DNA of 64,000 bases, taken from NCBI GenBank assembly GCA_964504135.1, contig CAZDCW010000003.1, positions 1-64,000 of the forward strand, read 5' to 3'. This DNA is from JACPTG01 sp964504135 (GTDB taxonomy: Archaea; Nanobdellota; Nanobdellia; Woesearchaeales; UBA10216). Below the pieces are notes generated by a model that was not told the DNA's origin, made no database searches, and was given only the letters and a program-made list of their open reading frames with translations. Made by a program: the position numbers and the translations under genes. Shown piece by piece: positions 25,406 to 33,593 of this stretch (positions are counted from its first letter, which is position 1; each line of letters begins with the position of its first letter).

Positions 25406-26566
25406 TCATCTCATCACCCTCCTCATCCTCTCCATTGCCTCGGTGAGCCTTGGGTCAGGAACAGTGAGGGAAATCCTGAAGTACCCTTCGCCCTCCTTCC
25501 CGTAGCCTGCCCCTGGAGTGATTACTACTCCTGCTTTCTCAAGCACCATTGCTGCGAATGTGCCTGAGCTGTAGCCTTCAGGGACTTTCACCCACATGTA
25601 CAGGCTTCCTTTTGGCTTGTTGCACTTGAGTCCGATTGAGGACAAAGTATTATAGACTAGGTCTCGTCTCTTCTGGTAGATTGCAAGCGTCCTTTCAAGG
25701 ACAGCATCTGGAAGGCTTAATGCCTTTATTGCAGCATACTGGACTGCGTTGAACACTCCGCTGTCAGTGTTGTTCTTGATTATCCCCATGGCCTTTATCA
25801 CTTCCTCATTGCCGACTGCCATGCCTATTCTCCAGCCTGTCATGTTGAATGGCTTGGAGAGCGAGTTGAGTTCAATTCCAACATCCTTTGCGCCGCTGAC
25901 TTCAAGGAAGCTTAGTGGCCTGTATCCGTCGTATCCTATTTCGCTGTACGGGTTGTCGCTGCATGCTATGAGGTCATTGTCCGTGGCAAAATCAATTAGT
26001 TCCCTGTAGAATTCCTTGCCAGCCACCGCGCCAGTTGGGTTGTTGGGATAATTTACGAATATTATTTTGGAGTCCTTGGCCGCGCCGCGAGGGATTGATG
26101 AAAGGTCTGGGAGGAAATTGTTCTTCTCAAGGAGGGGCATGTCTATTGGGTATCCGCTGCAGAATATTGTGCTTGTCCGGTAGGGCGTGTATCCAGGCAC
26201 TGGCACAAGCGTTGAGTCTCCGGGGTTTATGATGGATAGGCAGAGGTGGAGGTTGCCTTCCTTTCCGCCTATTAGTGTCAGGACTTCCTTGTCAGGGTCG
26301 AGTGTTACCTCGTGCCTTCTTTTGTACCATTTTGCAACTGCTTCCCTGAATTCAAAAAGCCCTTCATAATCCGGATACTGGTGGTTCCTTGGCTCATGCG
26401 CCGCCCGGCATAGCTCTTCAACTACCGGGTCAGGCGTTGGCATGTCCGGGTCGCCTATTCCAAGGCTTATCACGTCAGTTCCTTTTTTCCTGGCCTCGGC
26501 TATCTTCTTGCTTATTTCCGCAAAGAGGTATGGCGGCACTGCCTTTACGCGGTCAGATGGCTGCAT
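25406..26566 (-). CDS. dapL: LL-diaminopimelate aminotransferase
   Basis: A 386-aa fold-type I PLP aminotransferase, close in layout to DapL enzymes (N-terminal SDRVKAVPPYLFAEI and LGIGDPDMPTPDPVV; FVNYPNNPTGAVA; Schiff-base lysine in ELNSLSKPFNMTGWRIG; FRISLTVPDPRL at the end). It converts tetrahydrodipicolinate directly to LL-DAP. That explains why dapD/C/E are absent from this otherwise complete operon. ATG 26566 is chosen because homologous sequence begins there. It overlaps the upstream double-HTH gene by 14 nt. Confidence 0.92.
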   Translation of the reverse strand: MQPSDRVKAVPPYLFAEISKKIAEARKKGTDVISLGIGDPDMPTPDPVVEELCRAAHEPRNHQYPDYEGLFEFREAVAKWYKRRHEVTLDPDKEVLTLIGGKEGNLHLCLSIINPGDSTLVPVPGYTPYRTSTIFCSGYPIDMPLLEKNNFLPDLSSIPRGAAKDSKIIFVNYPNNPTGAVAGKEFYRELIDFATDNDLIACSDNPYSEIGYDGYRPLSFLEVSGAKDVGIELNSLSKPFNMTGWRIGMAVGNEEVIKAMGIIKNNTDSGVFNAVQYAAIKALSLPDAVLERTLAIYQKRRDLVYNTLSSIGLKCNKPKGSLYMWVKVPEGYSSGTFAAMVLEKAGVVITPGAGYGKEGEGYFRISLTVPDPRLTEAMERMRRVMR

Positions 26567-26990
26567 GTGAATTCCTCGTATAGACCCAGGCTGCTGCCAC
26601 CCGTCGGCTGCTGTAAAAGGGCGACCTGGGAATGTCAAATTCCAGGTAAGCCTGCCTAAGATGGCTCCTGACAGTGTCTCTCGCTATTCCCAGCCTGTCG
26701 GCAATATCAGGATTTGAAAGGCCTTTCCCAACCAGACGTAAAACCTCAATCTTTCTCGGCGAAAGTTCCCTCCAGTAACCTGCTGCGGGTTCAAAATCCG
26801 GGCAGCCAAGAGTCTGTGCGATTTCATCAATGGTTCTTGACCCAAGTGACGCAAAAGCGTGGTCCAGATGAACGCCGGCAGTACAGGGAGCTATTGTCAG
26901 TGCCTCAGCAATCCCCCGCTCATTGAGTCCTCTTATGTAGAGCGATAAGGCTTCCTTCTCCCTGGGGGTTAGTTTGCCGTTCATTTTCAT
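26553..26990 (-). CDS. Tandem LuxR/GerE-type HTH regulator
   Basis: A 145-aa protein with two copies of the LuxR C-terminal helix-turn-helix: residues about 7-50 (LTPREKEALSLYIRGLNERG...) and about 80-125 (LSPRKIEVLRLVGKGLSNPD followed by IADRLGIARDTVRSHL). The second copy fits the consensus best; the first has a degenerate recognition helix (TIAPCTAGVHLDHA). No sensor or receiver domain is present. The start overlaps the preceding stop as ATGA, and the end overlaps dapL. Its place inside the lysine operon suggests it regulates that pathway. LuxR-type proteins are uncommon in archaea. Confidence 0.8.
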   Translation of the reverse strand: MKMNGKLTPREKEALSLYIRGLNERGIAEALTIAPCTAGVHLDHAFASLGSRTIDEIAQTLGCPDFEPAAGYWRELSPRKIEVLRLVGKGLSNPDIADRLGIARDTVRSHLRQAYLEFDIPRSPFYSSRRVAAAWVYTRNSHAAI

Positions 26991-27271
26991 CCGCTGGAAT
27001 CAGCCAGCTTGGCCGGCAGGTCCATGTTCTTCCCGTACCACTGGTAGCCGATGGGGCACCATAGGCTGCTGGCTTTGCCGCTTTGGATTATTGCATTAAT
27101 TGCAGGCTCTACAGTTTGATGTGTTTGGGCCATGGCCAGGATTGCTCTGTTGCCTTCCTGATAGTAATTTTGAATTACGGTCAGTCCGGCCGCGCTTACC
27201 ACTGTAAGCGCTTCTTGTTCTGTCACGCCAGGCCTGAAGTCAATGCTTATGGATAATTCCAGTTCGCTCAT
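26987..27271 (-). CDS. Small alpha/beta protein in the lysine operon (ferredoxin-like fold?)
   Basis: A 94-aa protein I cannot name. The pattern LELSISIDFRPGVTEQEAL, then helix, VIQNYYQ strand, AILAMAQ strand and a helix (EPAINAIIQSGK), suggests a beta-alpha-beta-beta-alpha-beta ferredoxin-like fold of the kind used by ACT domains and protease propeptides. It overlaps asd and the tandem-HTH gene by 4 nt on each side, so translation is coupled. A ligand-sensing partner for the LuxR-like protein is a reasonable guess but unproved. Confidence 0.6.
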   Translation of the reverse strand: MSELELSISIDFRPGVTEQEALTVVSAAGLTVIQNYYQEGNRAILAMAQTHQTVEPAINAIIQSGKASSLWCPIGYQWYGKNMDLPAKLADSSG

Positions 27272-28314
27272 TTCAGGTACCCTTTTGCAGCCAGGAGCTC
27301 GGCATTCAGGATAGCAGCTCCGGCTGCCCCCCTTATTGTGTTGTGCCCTAGGACTGTGAATTTCCAGTCGAGCACGTTGCAGGGCCTTATCCTTCCGATG
27401 GTGCTGGCCATTCCTTTTTCAATGTTTCTGTCAAGTTTTGGCTGTGGCCTGTCCGGTTCGTCCCTCACGATAATCGGCATCGTTGGGCTGCTTGGCAGCT
27501 TTAGGCTTTTCAGCGGGTTGAAGGTTGAAAATGCCTGCTTTAATTCATCTGCGCTCGTTTTTTTTGCCAGCTTTACAGATACTGATTCAAGGTGGCCGTC
27601 GTTCATGTTCACGCGGTTGCAGCTTGCGCTTACCTGGATTTGGGCGGGTTGTATTGTCTGGCCTGAAAGCCAGCCCAGCAGCTTAAGTGTCTCGGTCTCT
27701 ATCTTCTCCTCCTCTCCGCCGATGTAGGGAATCACATTATCAAGTATGTCCAGGCTTGCAACCCCCGGGTATCCGGCTCCGCTCAGGGCCTGCATTGTGG
27801 TAACAGTTATCTGTCTGATGCCGAATGCGTCATGCAGCGGCTTCAAGGCTAAAACCATGTGGATTGTGGAGCAGTTGGGGTTTGTTACTATAAACCCGCT
27901 TCTTCTCTTTTTTTGCACGTCTATTAGCCTTAGATGGTCTGCGTTTACCTCGGGTATTACCAGGGGAACGTCCGCATCCATCCTGTGGTTTCTTGAGTTG
28001 CTTGAGACTGCGTAGCCTGCGTGGGCGAATGCATCCTCAATATCCCCTGCAACCGCTGCATCCAGCGCTGAAAAGACAAGCGTGCAGTCAAGGTCAGGCG
28101 TGCATTCCTCCACTGTCATGCCTGCTGCGTATGCCGGGATGTCGCTGCTGAGCTTCCATCTTCCTGCCATGGCCTCTGCGTAGGTCTTTCCGGCGGAATT
28201 TTCAGATGCTGCCAGTGCAGTTACCTCGAACCATGGATGGCCTTCCAGCAGCTGCACGAGTCTCTGCCCGACCATTCCGGTTGCTCCAAGAACCCCTACC
28301 TGGATTTTTTTCAC
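27268..28314 (-). CDS. asd: Aspartate-semialdehyde dehydrogenase
   Basis: A 348-aa enzyme reducing aspartyl-phosphate to aspartate semialdehyde with NADPH. N-terminal Rossmann motif GVLGATGMVGQRLVQLLEG, nucleophile Cys in FIVTNPNCSTIHMV (about residue 150), and the catalytic His region downstream. The NPNCSTI form is typical of the archaeal/fungal ASADH branch. Third metabolic step in operon order after dapA and dapB, 6 nt from dapB. Confidence 0.96.
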   Translation of the reverse strand: MKKIQVGVLGATGMVGQRLVQLLEGHPWFEVTALAASENSAGKTYAEAMAGRWKLSSDIPAYAAGMTVEECTPDLDCTLVFSALDAAVAGDIEDAFAHAGYAVSSNSRNHRMDADVPLVIPEVNADHLRLIDVQKKRRSGFIVTNPNCSTIHMVLALKPLHDAFGIRQITVTTMQALSGAGYPGVASLDILDNVIPYIGGEEEKIETETLKLLGWLSGQTIQPAQIQVSASCNRVNMNDGHLESVSVKLAKKTSADELKQAFSTFNPLKSLKLPSSPTMPIIVRDEPDRPQPKLDRNIEKGMASTIGRIRPCNVLDWKFTVLGHNTIRGAAGAAILNAELLAAKGYLK

Positions 28315-28320
28315 AGTGTA

Positions 28321-29067
28321 TCACTTCCTGAAGTAGTCCTGCATGAAATCAGCCATTGTGAAAAATCCTTTCCTGCCCTGTATCCATTCAGCAGCCATTA
28401 GGGCGCCTGCGGCAAAGCCGCTCCTGTTTCTTGCAGTGTGCTTGATTTCAATGGTGTCTGCTTCTGAGTCAAAGCCAACAACATGGGTTCCGGGTATTGA
28501 GCCTGCCCTGATGCTGGCTACGTGTAGTTCAGGGGCTTCAATTTGCCTGTCCAGCCGGTCATAGACTGCTTTTTTCTTCCGGCTTATGTTGTCTGTCAGT
28601 ATCTGCGCAATCGTCTTGGCAGTTCCTGATGGGCTGTCTTTTTTCTGGTTGTGGTGAAGCTCGTAGGCGTATGCGTCATATTCCTCCAGCCTGTTGAAGA
28701 CCTTGGCAGCCTCCTCAACAATCCTGAAGTAGGCATTTACCCCGATTGAGAAGTTTGAGCTGTATATCATGCCTGTTCCTGACTTCTTAACGATGGACTT
28801 TGCCTCGTCCATCTTGTCATGCCATCCGGTCGTCGCCATTACAAGGTTTTTCTTTGCTGCCGCAACTGCCTTGATGTTGTCCAGCGCGGACGCTGGCTGC
28901 GTGAAGTCTATGGCGACCTCTGCATTTTTCAGGGATTCCTGGTTTATCAGTTGGAAGGCAGTCTTTTCAGATGGGTCTATTATGGATGTGACTTCAATTC
29001 CTCTGGCTTTTGCCAGCCTTTCCACTTCCCTGCCCATCTTCCCGTAGCCTATGATGGCTATTTTCAT
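28321..29067 (-). CDS. dapB: 4-hydroxy-tetrahydrodipicolinate reductase
   Basis: A 248-aa NAD(P)H enzyme. Residues 1-15 hold the nucleotide site (IAIIGYGKMGREVERLA), IDFTQPAS is the acidic/substrate segment, and the catalytic motif ELHHNQKKDSPSGTAKTI contains the conserved His pair, Lys and SGTA loop. The ATG overlaps the dapA stop by 4 nt. Normal length. Produces the tetrahydrodipicolinate used by DapL. Confidence 0.96.
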   Translation of the reverse strand: MKIAIIGYGKMGREVERLAKARGIEVTSIIDPSEKTAFQLINQESLKNAEVAIDFTQPASALDNIKAVAAAKKNLVMATTGWHDKMDEAKSIVKKSGTGMIYSSNFSIGVNAYFRIVEEAAKVFNRLEEYDAYAYELHHNQKKDSPSGTAKTIAQILTDNISRKKKAVYDRLDRQIEAPELHVASIRAGSIPGTHVVGFDSEADTIEIKHTARNRSGFAAGALMAAEWIQGRKGFFTMADFMQDYFRK

Positions 29068-29945
29068 ATAGTCACCTTATAGTTTTCAACAACCCTTCTG
29101 AGCTTGTCCTCGTTTTGGGGCGAGAGCTTGACAAGCGGCAGTCTGCATGGCCCGGCTGGCAGCCCTTTCATGTTCATGGCAGCCTTTATTGGGATTGGAT
29201 TTGTCTCTATGAATGCTGCCTTGAAGAAGGGCAGCAGCTCGAAATGTATTTGCCTCGCTGCCTCAAAGTCGCCTTCCAGCCCGTATTTGACCATTGAGCT
29301 GACCTTGTCTGGCAGCAGGTTGCTTACCACGGATATCACGCCCATGCCTCCCAATGATAGCAGTGGCAGCGTAAGGTTGTCATCCCCGCTTATGACTGTG
29401 AACTCCGCAGGGAGCTCATTCAGCACGTCCATCATCTGGGAAAGGTTTCCTGATGCTTCCTTCACTGCCACGATATTCCTGTGTTCAGCCATCCTTTTGA
29501 GTGTGGCGGTTTCTATGTTAACTCCAGTCCTTCCCTGGATGTTGTACACTATAATTGGGATGTCCACGGCAGTTGCAACTGCCGAGAAATGCTGGTAGAG
29601 GCCTTCCTGCGTTGGCTTGTTGTAGTATGGGCTTACAATGAGAACTGCGTCAGCGCCCAGGGATTTCGCCTGCCTCGTATATTTTATCGTCTTCTCAGTG
29701 CTGTTTGTCCCTGTTCCAACTATTACCGGAACCCGTCCATTTGCCTGCTCAGCAACAGTCCTGATTATCTTGTCCCTTTCGTCGTCGTGTATCGTTGGGC
29801 TTTCTCCTGTTGTTCCAAGCGGAACCAGGCCTGAGACTCCATGCCTGGTCTGGAAGTCAACATTCCTTCTCAAGCCCTCATAATCAACCTCGCCGGTCTC
29901 CTTAAGCGGGGTGACCATGGCTGTGATGCATCCCTGAAATTTCAT
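29064..29945 (-). CDS. dapA: 4-hydroxy-tetrahydrodipicolinate synthase
   Basis: A 293-aa TIM-barrel aldolase condensing pyruvate with aspartate semialdehyde. Motifs: ITAMVTPLKETGEVDYE, LGTTGESPTI (hydroxyl relay Thr pair), YYNKPTQEGLYQHF, VYNIQGRTGVNI (Tyr/Arg; Gln replaces the common Pro) and the Schiff-base lysine in IVAVKEASGN. Overlaps both neighbours by 4 nt. In bacteria this enzyme is often lysine-inhibited; inhibition here is not tested by sequence. Confidence 0.97.
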   Translation of the reverse strand: MKFQGCITAMVTPLKETGEVDYEGLRRNVDFQTRHGVSGLVPLGTTGESPTIHDDERDKIIRTVAEQANGRVPVIVGTGTNSTEKTIKYTRQAKSLGADAVLIVSPYYNKPTQEGLYQHFSAVATAVDIPIIVYNIQGRTGVNIETATLKRMAEHRNIVAVKEASGNLSQMMDVLNELPAEFTVISGDDNLTLPLLSLGGMGVISVVSNLLPDKVSSMVKYGLEGDFEAARQIHFELLPFFKAAFIETNPIPIKAAMNMKGLPAGPCRLPLVKLSPQNEDKLRRVVENYKVTI

Positions 29946-31267
29946 TTTGCACCTCCGAAAAATTCAGCGTGCAGGACCCTGACTGCCTTGTCGGCGTCTG
30001 ACGCCTCAACAACCAGCCCTATGTTGATTTCCGAGGCTCCCTGCGATATCATCTCGGGATTGATTCCTGTTGCGCTCAGGGTGGCGAAGATTCTGGCTGT
30101 TGTATCAGGATTTCTTTTAATCCCGTGGCCGACGACTGAAATTGACGCCTTTCCATCTTCGAGGGACACTCGTGAAAATTCTCCGAGCTTCCTTACAGCC
30201 TCGCCCATTCCGCTGTCGAACCGTGAATCTACTGTGACAGAAACGTTTACTTCAGAGGTGGAGACCATGTCTACGGATATCCTGTGTTCATCAAATACAT
30301 TAAAAATTTTGTGCAGGAAACCGTGCATCAGGAACATCCTTTCAGAGTTTACGTTTACAATTGAGAGGCCCTTCTTGCTTACAATGGCTGTTATTCCGTC
30401 CTTTCTCTCAGCATCCCTGACAATTTGCGTGCCTGCAGCAGCTGGCTCATAGGTGTTGAGGACGATTACAGGTATTCCTTTTCGGATTACCGGAAGTATG
30501 GTCTTTGGATGCAGTACCTTTGCGCCCAGGTATGCCAGTTCGGACGCCTCTTCAAAGGTCACCTTGGGTATTGTCCTGGCCTCTGGCGCAATCCTTGGGT
30601 CTGCGCTCATTATCCCGTTTACGTCAGTCCAGATTTCAACAGCCTCCGAGTCCATTGCTGCGCCGATAAGGGATGCAGAATAGTCGCTTCCTCCTCTTCC
30701 CAAGGTAGTTATCCTGCCATCAGTTGTTCTTCCGAGGAATCCGGTTACTACCGGAATGGTTCCCTGGGGTATGGATGTAAAGGCAATCTTCAGCCTTCCA
30801 TATGCCTCAGGCAGCACCTCTGCGCTGCCAAAGTTATCGTCTGTTGCAAGGCCAAGGTCATATGCGTTATAAGCCCTCATCCCAATTGCTGAGCCTGAGG
30901 CCGCAACAATTATTACAGAAAGCCGCTCACCAAAAGAGCAGACTTCATCAAGCTGCATGCTGGTAAGCCTGCCTGAATCTGCAATGTTGTCCAGCAGACG
31001 CTCAAGAAGCCCCATTTGCTCGGCCAGGAGTGACTGGGGAAGGCCAAGCTCTTTGAGTATTGAAGCGTGTATCTCTGATATTTCGTTAAGGCAGCTGGCA
31101 TGTTTGCCCTTCTCTGCCGCCCTGGCGGCCTGAATCAGCAGGTCTGTAACCTTGCTCACGGCAGACACCACAACAATGGGCTCCTGCCTGCTTGTAACTA
31201 TTTCTATCACCCTGCGGATCATTGCAGCGCTGCCTACCGATGTGCCTCCAAACTTCATTACAATCAT
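29942..31267 (-). CDS. lysC: Aspartate kinase
   Basis: A 441-aa first enzyme of the operon and pathway. N-terminal kinase domain (MKFGGTSVGSAAMIRR), FLGRTTDGRITTLGRGGSDYSA (phosphate-binding loop) and two C-terminal ACT domains (from about residue 295; end section ASEINIGLVVEASDADKAVRVLH), implying allosteric feedback by an amino acid. The start at 31267 has a minus-strand TATA (AGTATTTATAG, about 31290-31300) 25-30 nt upstream. ATG 31258 is an alternative. A palindrome lies directly beyond the TATA. Confidence 0.96.
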   Translation of the reverse strand: MIVMKFGGTSVGSAAMIRRVIEIVTSRQEPIVVVSAVSKVTDLLIQAARAAEKGKHASCLNEISEIHASILKELGLPQSLLAEQMGLLERLLDNIADSGRLTSMQLDEVCSFGERLSVIIVAASGSAIGMRAYNAYDLGLATDDNFGSAEVLPEAYGRLKIAFTSIPQGTIPVVTGFLGRTTDGRITTLGRGGSDYSASLIGAAMDSEAVEIWTDVNGIMSADPRIAPEARTIPKVTFEEASELAYLGAKVLHPKTILPVIRKGIPVIVLNTYEPAAAGTQIVRDAERKDGITAIVSKKGLSIVNVNSERMFLMHGFLHKIFNVFDEHRISVDMVSTSEVNVSVTVDSRFDSGMGEAVRKLGEFSRVSLEDGKASISVVGHGIKRNPDTTARIFATLSATGINPEMISQGASEINIGLVVEASDADKAVRVLHAEFFGGAK

Positions 31268-31303
31268 CGGCAGCAGGCACAAGGGAAAACTATAAATACT
31301 TTA

Positions 31304-31319
31304 TGTTATTTCAATAACA
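31304..31319. promoter_or_regulatory. Palindromic operator candidate between divergent lysine promoters
   Basis: TGTTATTTCAATAACA: six-base arms TGTTAT/ATAACA around TTCA. It lies next to the lysC TATA (about 31290-31300) and over the likely TATA region of the divergent regulator gene. A second partial copy (TTGTTATGGTAAC, 31334-31346) covers the regulator start codon. This is the arrangement expected for a regulator controlling the operon and itself. Confidence 0.55.
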
Positions 31320-31337
31320 AAAAATCAGGTAATTGTT

Positions 31338-32003
31338 ATGGTAACCGCAGCCAATCTTGTGCAAAAGTGGGTTAGGGAAAGGCCAATGATAGAAGAGTCC
31401 CTAAGACAGGGCCTTGTCAATTATGCGGCCCTGGCTGAAAGGATGCACAAGCATGTGGAAGCAGGGCTGGGGAAAAAGGCAACCATGCCCGCCATTGTGA
31501 TGGCTCTCCGAAGATACCAGGAGCAGCTCCAAGGCAACGAGCCGAAGAAAGCAACGGCATTGTTTGGCAGGGAGATAATCATGAAAACAGGCATAGCAGA
31601 CATAGGCGTAATGAAAAGCGCAAGCCTTGCTGCAAAGCTTGAGAAGCTCTATAAGATTGTTGACCTGAGCAAAGGCGACACGCTGAACCTGGTGCATGGG
31701 AACCACGAGGCAAGCATAATAACCAGCGAGAAGTACATGGAGAAAGTCCTTGCTGTCCTGATCCCTGAAAAGGTAATACTGCGGGAAAAAGGGCTTGTGG
31801 CGCTTTCGCTTTCCATTTCCGAGCAGCATATTTACACTCCAGGCACCATTTTCATCGCTGCCCGCCAGCTTGCATGGGATAATGTGAATATTTTCGAGAT
31901 TATTTCCACAGCGACTGAACTGACTTTCATAGTGAGCAGGAAAGATGCCATCCGCGCATATAATTCGCTTTCTGAGCTTGCTTCAGGCCAGCATCAGGCC
32001 TAA
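31338..32003 (+). CDS. Archaeal regulator with HTH-like N-terminus and C-terminal ACT-like domain
   Basis: A 221-aa protein. Residues 1-65 are helical and basic (LVQKWVRERPMIEESLRQGL ... MPAIVMALRRYQEQL), compatible with DNA binding. The C-terminal ~80 residues (LVALSLSISEQHIYTPGTIF ... ITELTFIVS-like strand) resemble ACT-type amino-acid sensing modules seen in archaeal regulators. It is divergent from the lysine operon with a 71-nt promoter gap containing a palindrome. The likely role, by context, is an amino-acid-responsive transcription regulator of the lysine genes. Family assignment is tentative. Confidence 0.65.
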   Translation: MVTAANLVQKWVRERPMIEESLRQGLVNYAALAERMHKHVEAGLGKKATMPAIVMALRRYQEQLQGNEPKKATALFGREIIMKTGIADIGVMKSASLAAKLEKLYKIVDLSKGDTLNLVHGNHEASIITSEKYMEKVLAVLIPEKVILREKGLVALSLSISEQHIYTPGTIFIAARQLAWDNVNIFEIISTATELTFIVSRKDAIRAYNSLSELASGQHQA

Positions 32004-32053
32004 ACAGCAGGCAGCCTGTAAAAATTATAAACAGCAGCGCTTCCCCACAGTAA

Positions 32054-32929
32054 ATGACAACAGTTTTAATGCTGAATGAAGGGCCAACAGGAGTAAGCGC
32101 GTACATGGCAGAAAAAAGCCATGGCATAGAGACACTCGTAAGGCAGCATGGTGCGGATGCCTTGTTCGCATACTATGGTGACGACAGAAACGACCTTCCA
32201 GCCTTGCTCCACGAAAATACGGCCCTGCCCGCATGCCCTCCGGACGCCACTTATTGCGTTATTCAAACCGTCAAATCAATCGGGGGAATTGTGACGGAAA
32301 ACCCCCTGCTCGCAGGTTTCTACGAGGTATACGCGCGTGCATGGGCAAGAGGGCTGACAGCAGTAATAACAGACAGGGATGGGTCAATAGTAAGGCAGGG
32401 CGACTATTCATCAGGAGCAGACTTCCATAAGTTAGCGCGTGGCATGGGCCGGGGAGGAAAACCATGGATATACTTCCTCACTGGAGCAGGTGCAGAGCAA
32501 AACCTTGCCTTGATAAAAGGCTTAAACCTGCACCGAATAGGCGGAAAAACCAGAAAGAATCCTTACCTGGTAATGGCCGAAAACGGGCTTACCAGGGTAA
32601 ACATATATGACCCTTCTGATGTTATTGACAACATTGGCGGGATAGACCCGGACACCTTTAATAAAATGCCTGGCTTCAGGCAAACAGTCCTGGAACTTTT
32701 GCAGCCTGTTCTGCAAAAATACGGGTTTTCGCTGGCCACCGATGAAAAGAAACAGGACAGCCAGGTCGGGTATCCAAACAAAAAAGGGGGAGCCTCAATA
32801 GACCTGCCCAGAAATGTAGGCGGGCAGGATTATAGGGGTACAGAGGCTGCATGGCAATTCAAAGCTGAATTGCTGGAAGTTATGATATGTGCAGCAGAGA
32901 TGAACAATTTACCCTGGGCAATGGCATGA
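32054..32929 (+). CDS. HAD-fold protein with motifs in permuted order
   Basis: A 291-aa protein that looks like a type-IIB HAD phosphatase cut and rejoined. Residues 1-95 resemble the usual C-terminal half, with motif IV FAYYGDDRNDLPALL. Residues from about 105 resemble the usual N-terminal half, with motif I AVITDRDGSIV, then YFLTGAGAEQN (motif II region), PYLVMAENGLTRV and a cap-like end (QVGYPNKKGGASIDLPR). Normal order is motif I, cap, motif IV. A TATA (AAATTATAAA, about 32021-32030) precedes the ATG. Substrate unknown; sugar phosphate is possible. Confidence 0.65.
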   Translation: MTTVLMLNEGPTGVSAYMAEKSHGIETLVRQHGADALFAYYGDDRNDLPALLHENTALPACPPDATYCVIQTVKSIGGIVTENPLLAGFYEVYARAWARGLTAVITDRDGSIVRQGDYSSGADFHKLARGMGRGGKPWIYFLTGAGAEQNLALIKGLNLHRIGGKTRKNPYLVMAENGLTRVNIYDPSDVIDNIGGIDPDTFNKMPGFRQTVLELLQPVLQKYGFSLATDEKKQDSQVGYPNKKGGASIDLPRNVGGQDYRGTEAAWQFKAELLEVMICAAEMNNLPWAMA

Positions 32930-32984
32930 AGGGGAAATCTGGCCATAGAAACCTTTATAATATTCTGCCAACGAACTCAAGCCA

Positions 32985-33227
32985 ATGCCAAAATTCAAGG
33001 TCATATATGACAAGCCGACGTGCATTGGCGCGGCGAGCTGCGTTGCTGTGGCCCCGAAATTCTGGGAGCTTGTAGGCGACAAGGCTGAGCTTGTAGGCGC
33101 GACTTTCAACGAGGCCACAAAGAAATTCGAGCTTATAGTGGAGACTCCTGAGGATATCCAGCTGAACCAGGACGCTGAGGCTGTATGCCCTGTTGCGGCG
33201 ATTAAGGTGGAGAAGATTTCTGATTAA
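32985..33227 (+). CDS. Small ferredoxin with incomplete cluster motif
   Basis: An 80-aa single-cluster ferredoxin-like protein. The motif near residue 13 reads TCIGAASCVAVAPKFWEL: the middle Cys of C-x2-C-x2-C is alanine. The last ligand is in EAVCPVAAIKVE near the end. This favours a [3Fe-4S] or three-Cys [4Fe-4S] cluster used for electron transfer. A TATA (CTTTATAAT, about 32953-32961) lies 25-30 nt before the ATG. No redox partner gene adjoins it. Confidence 0.85.
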   Translation: MPKFKVIYDKPTCIGAASCVAVAPKFWELVGDKAELVGATFNEATKKFELIVETPEDIQLNQDAEAVCPVAAIKVEKISD

Positions 33228-33248
33228 GCGTGTGGTTGAGGAGTCACA

Positions 33249-33443
33249 ATGGCAACAATATTCCCCTTACAAATGAAAGATACCCTGAGTTCCGTGCGGT
33301 CAAAGGCTTTGGTACCAAAACCATATTCCATGGAAAACGCAATAAAAAGTTTGCCCGGAAAAACCACCGGACATTTCCGGAAGGTTTGCGCACAAGGCTT
33401 TCAGGCCCTGCGCACTGGGAATTTCGCCGTTCCAGACATTTGA
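33249..33443 (+). CDS. Possible small protein, 64 aa
   Basis: ORF with a GAGGAG ribosome-site-like sequence 7 nt before the ATG, starting 22 nt after the ferredoxin stop. The product (MATIFPLQMKDTLSSVRSKA...) has no motif or membrane helix, and a competing overlapping frame exists. It may be a real second gene of the ferredoxin transcript or chance; nothing else is seen in this 286-nt gap before the tRNA-like gene. Confidence 0.3.
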   Translation: MATIFPLQMKDTLSSVRSKALVPKPYSMENAIKSLPGKTTGHFRKVCAQGFQALRTGNFAVPDI

Positions 33444-33513
33444 GGCATTAGCACTGGACAGCTGGCAGGTTGATTCTTATAAAGAAGGGCCAGATTGCTT
33501 ATAGAAATGAAAT

Positions 33514-33585
33514 GGCCGCGTCGTCTAAAGAATAGGACGATTCAATCACAGGGATCTAATCCGAGTTCAATTCTCGGCACGGCCG
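33514..33585 (+). tRNA. Degenerate tRNA-like gene, possible Val(CAC)
   Basis: A 72-nt cloverleaf-like sequence: acceptor GGCCGCG/CACGGCC (one C-A mismatch), D stem GTCT/GGAC with loop AAAGAATA lacking the conserved GG, and T arm CCGAG-TTCAATT-CTCGG, which is regular. The anticodon stem pairs only as GATTC/GGATC, leaving an eight-base loop AATCACAG and no base 26; T33 then precedes CAC. TTATAAAG (33478-33485) lies about 30 nt upstream and TTTTT follows. It may be a divergent functional tRNA or a pseudogene. Confidence 0.5.
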
Positions 33586-33593
33586 CATTTTTG

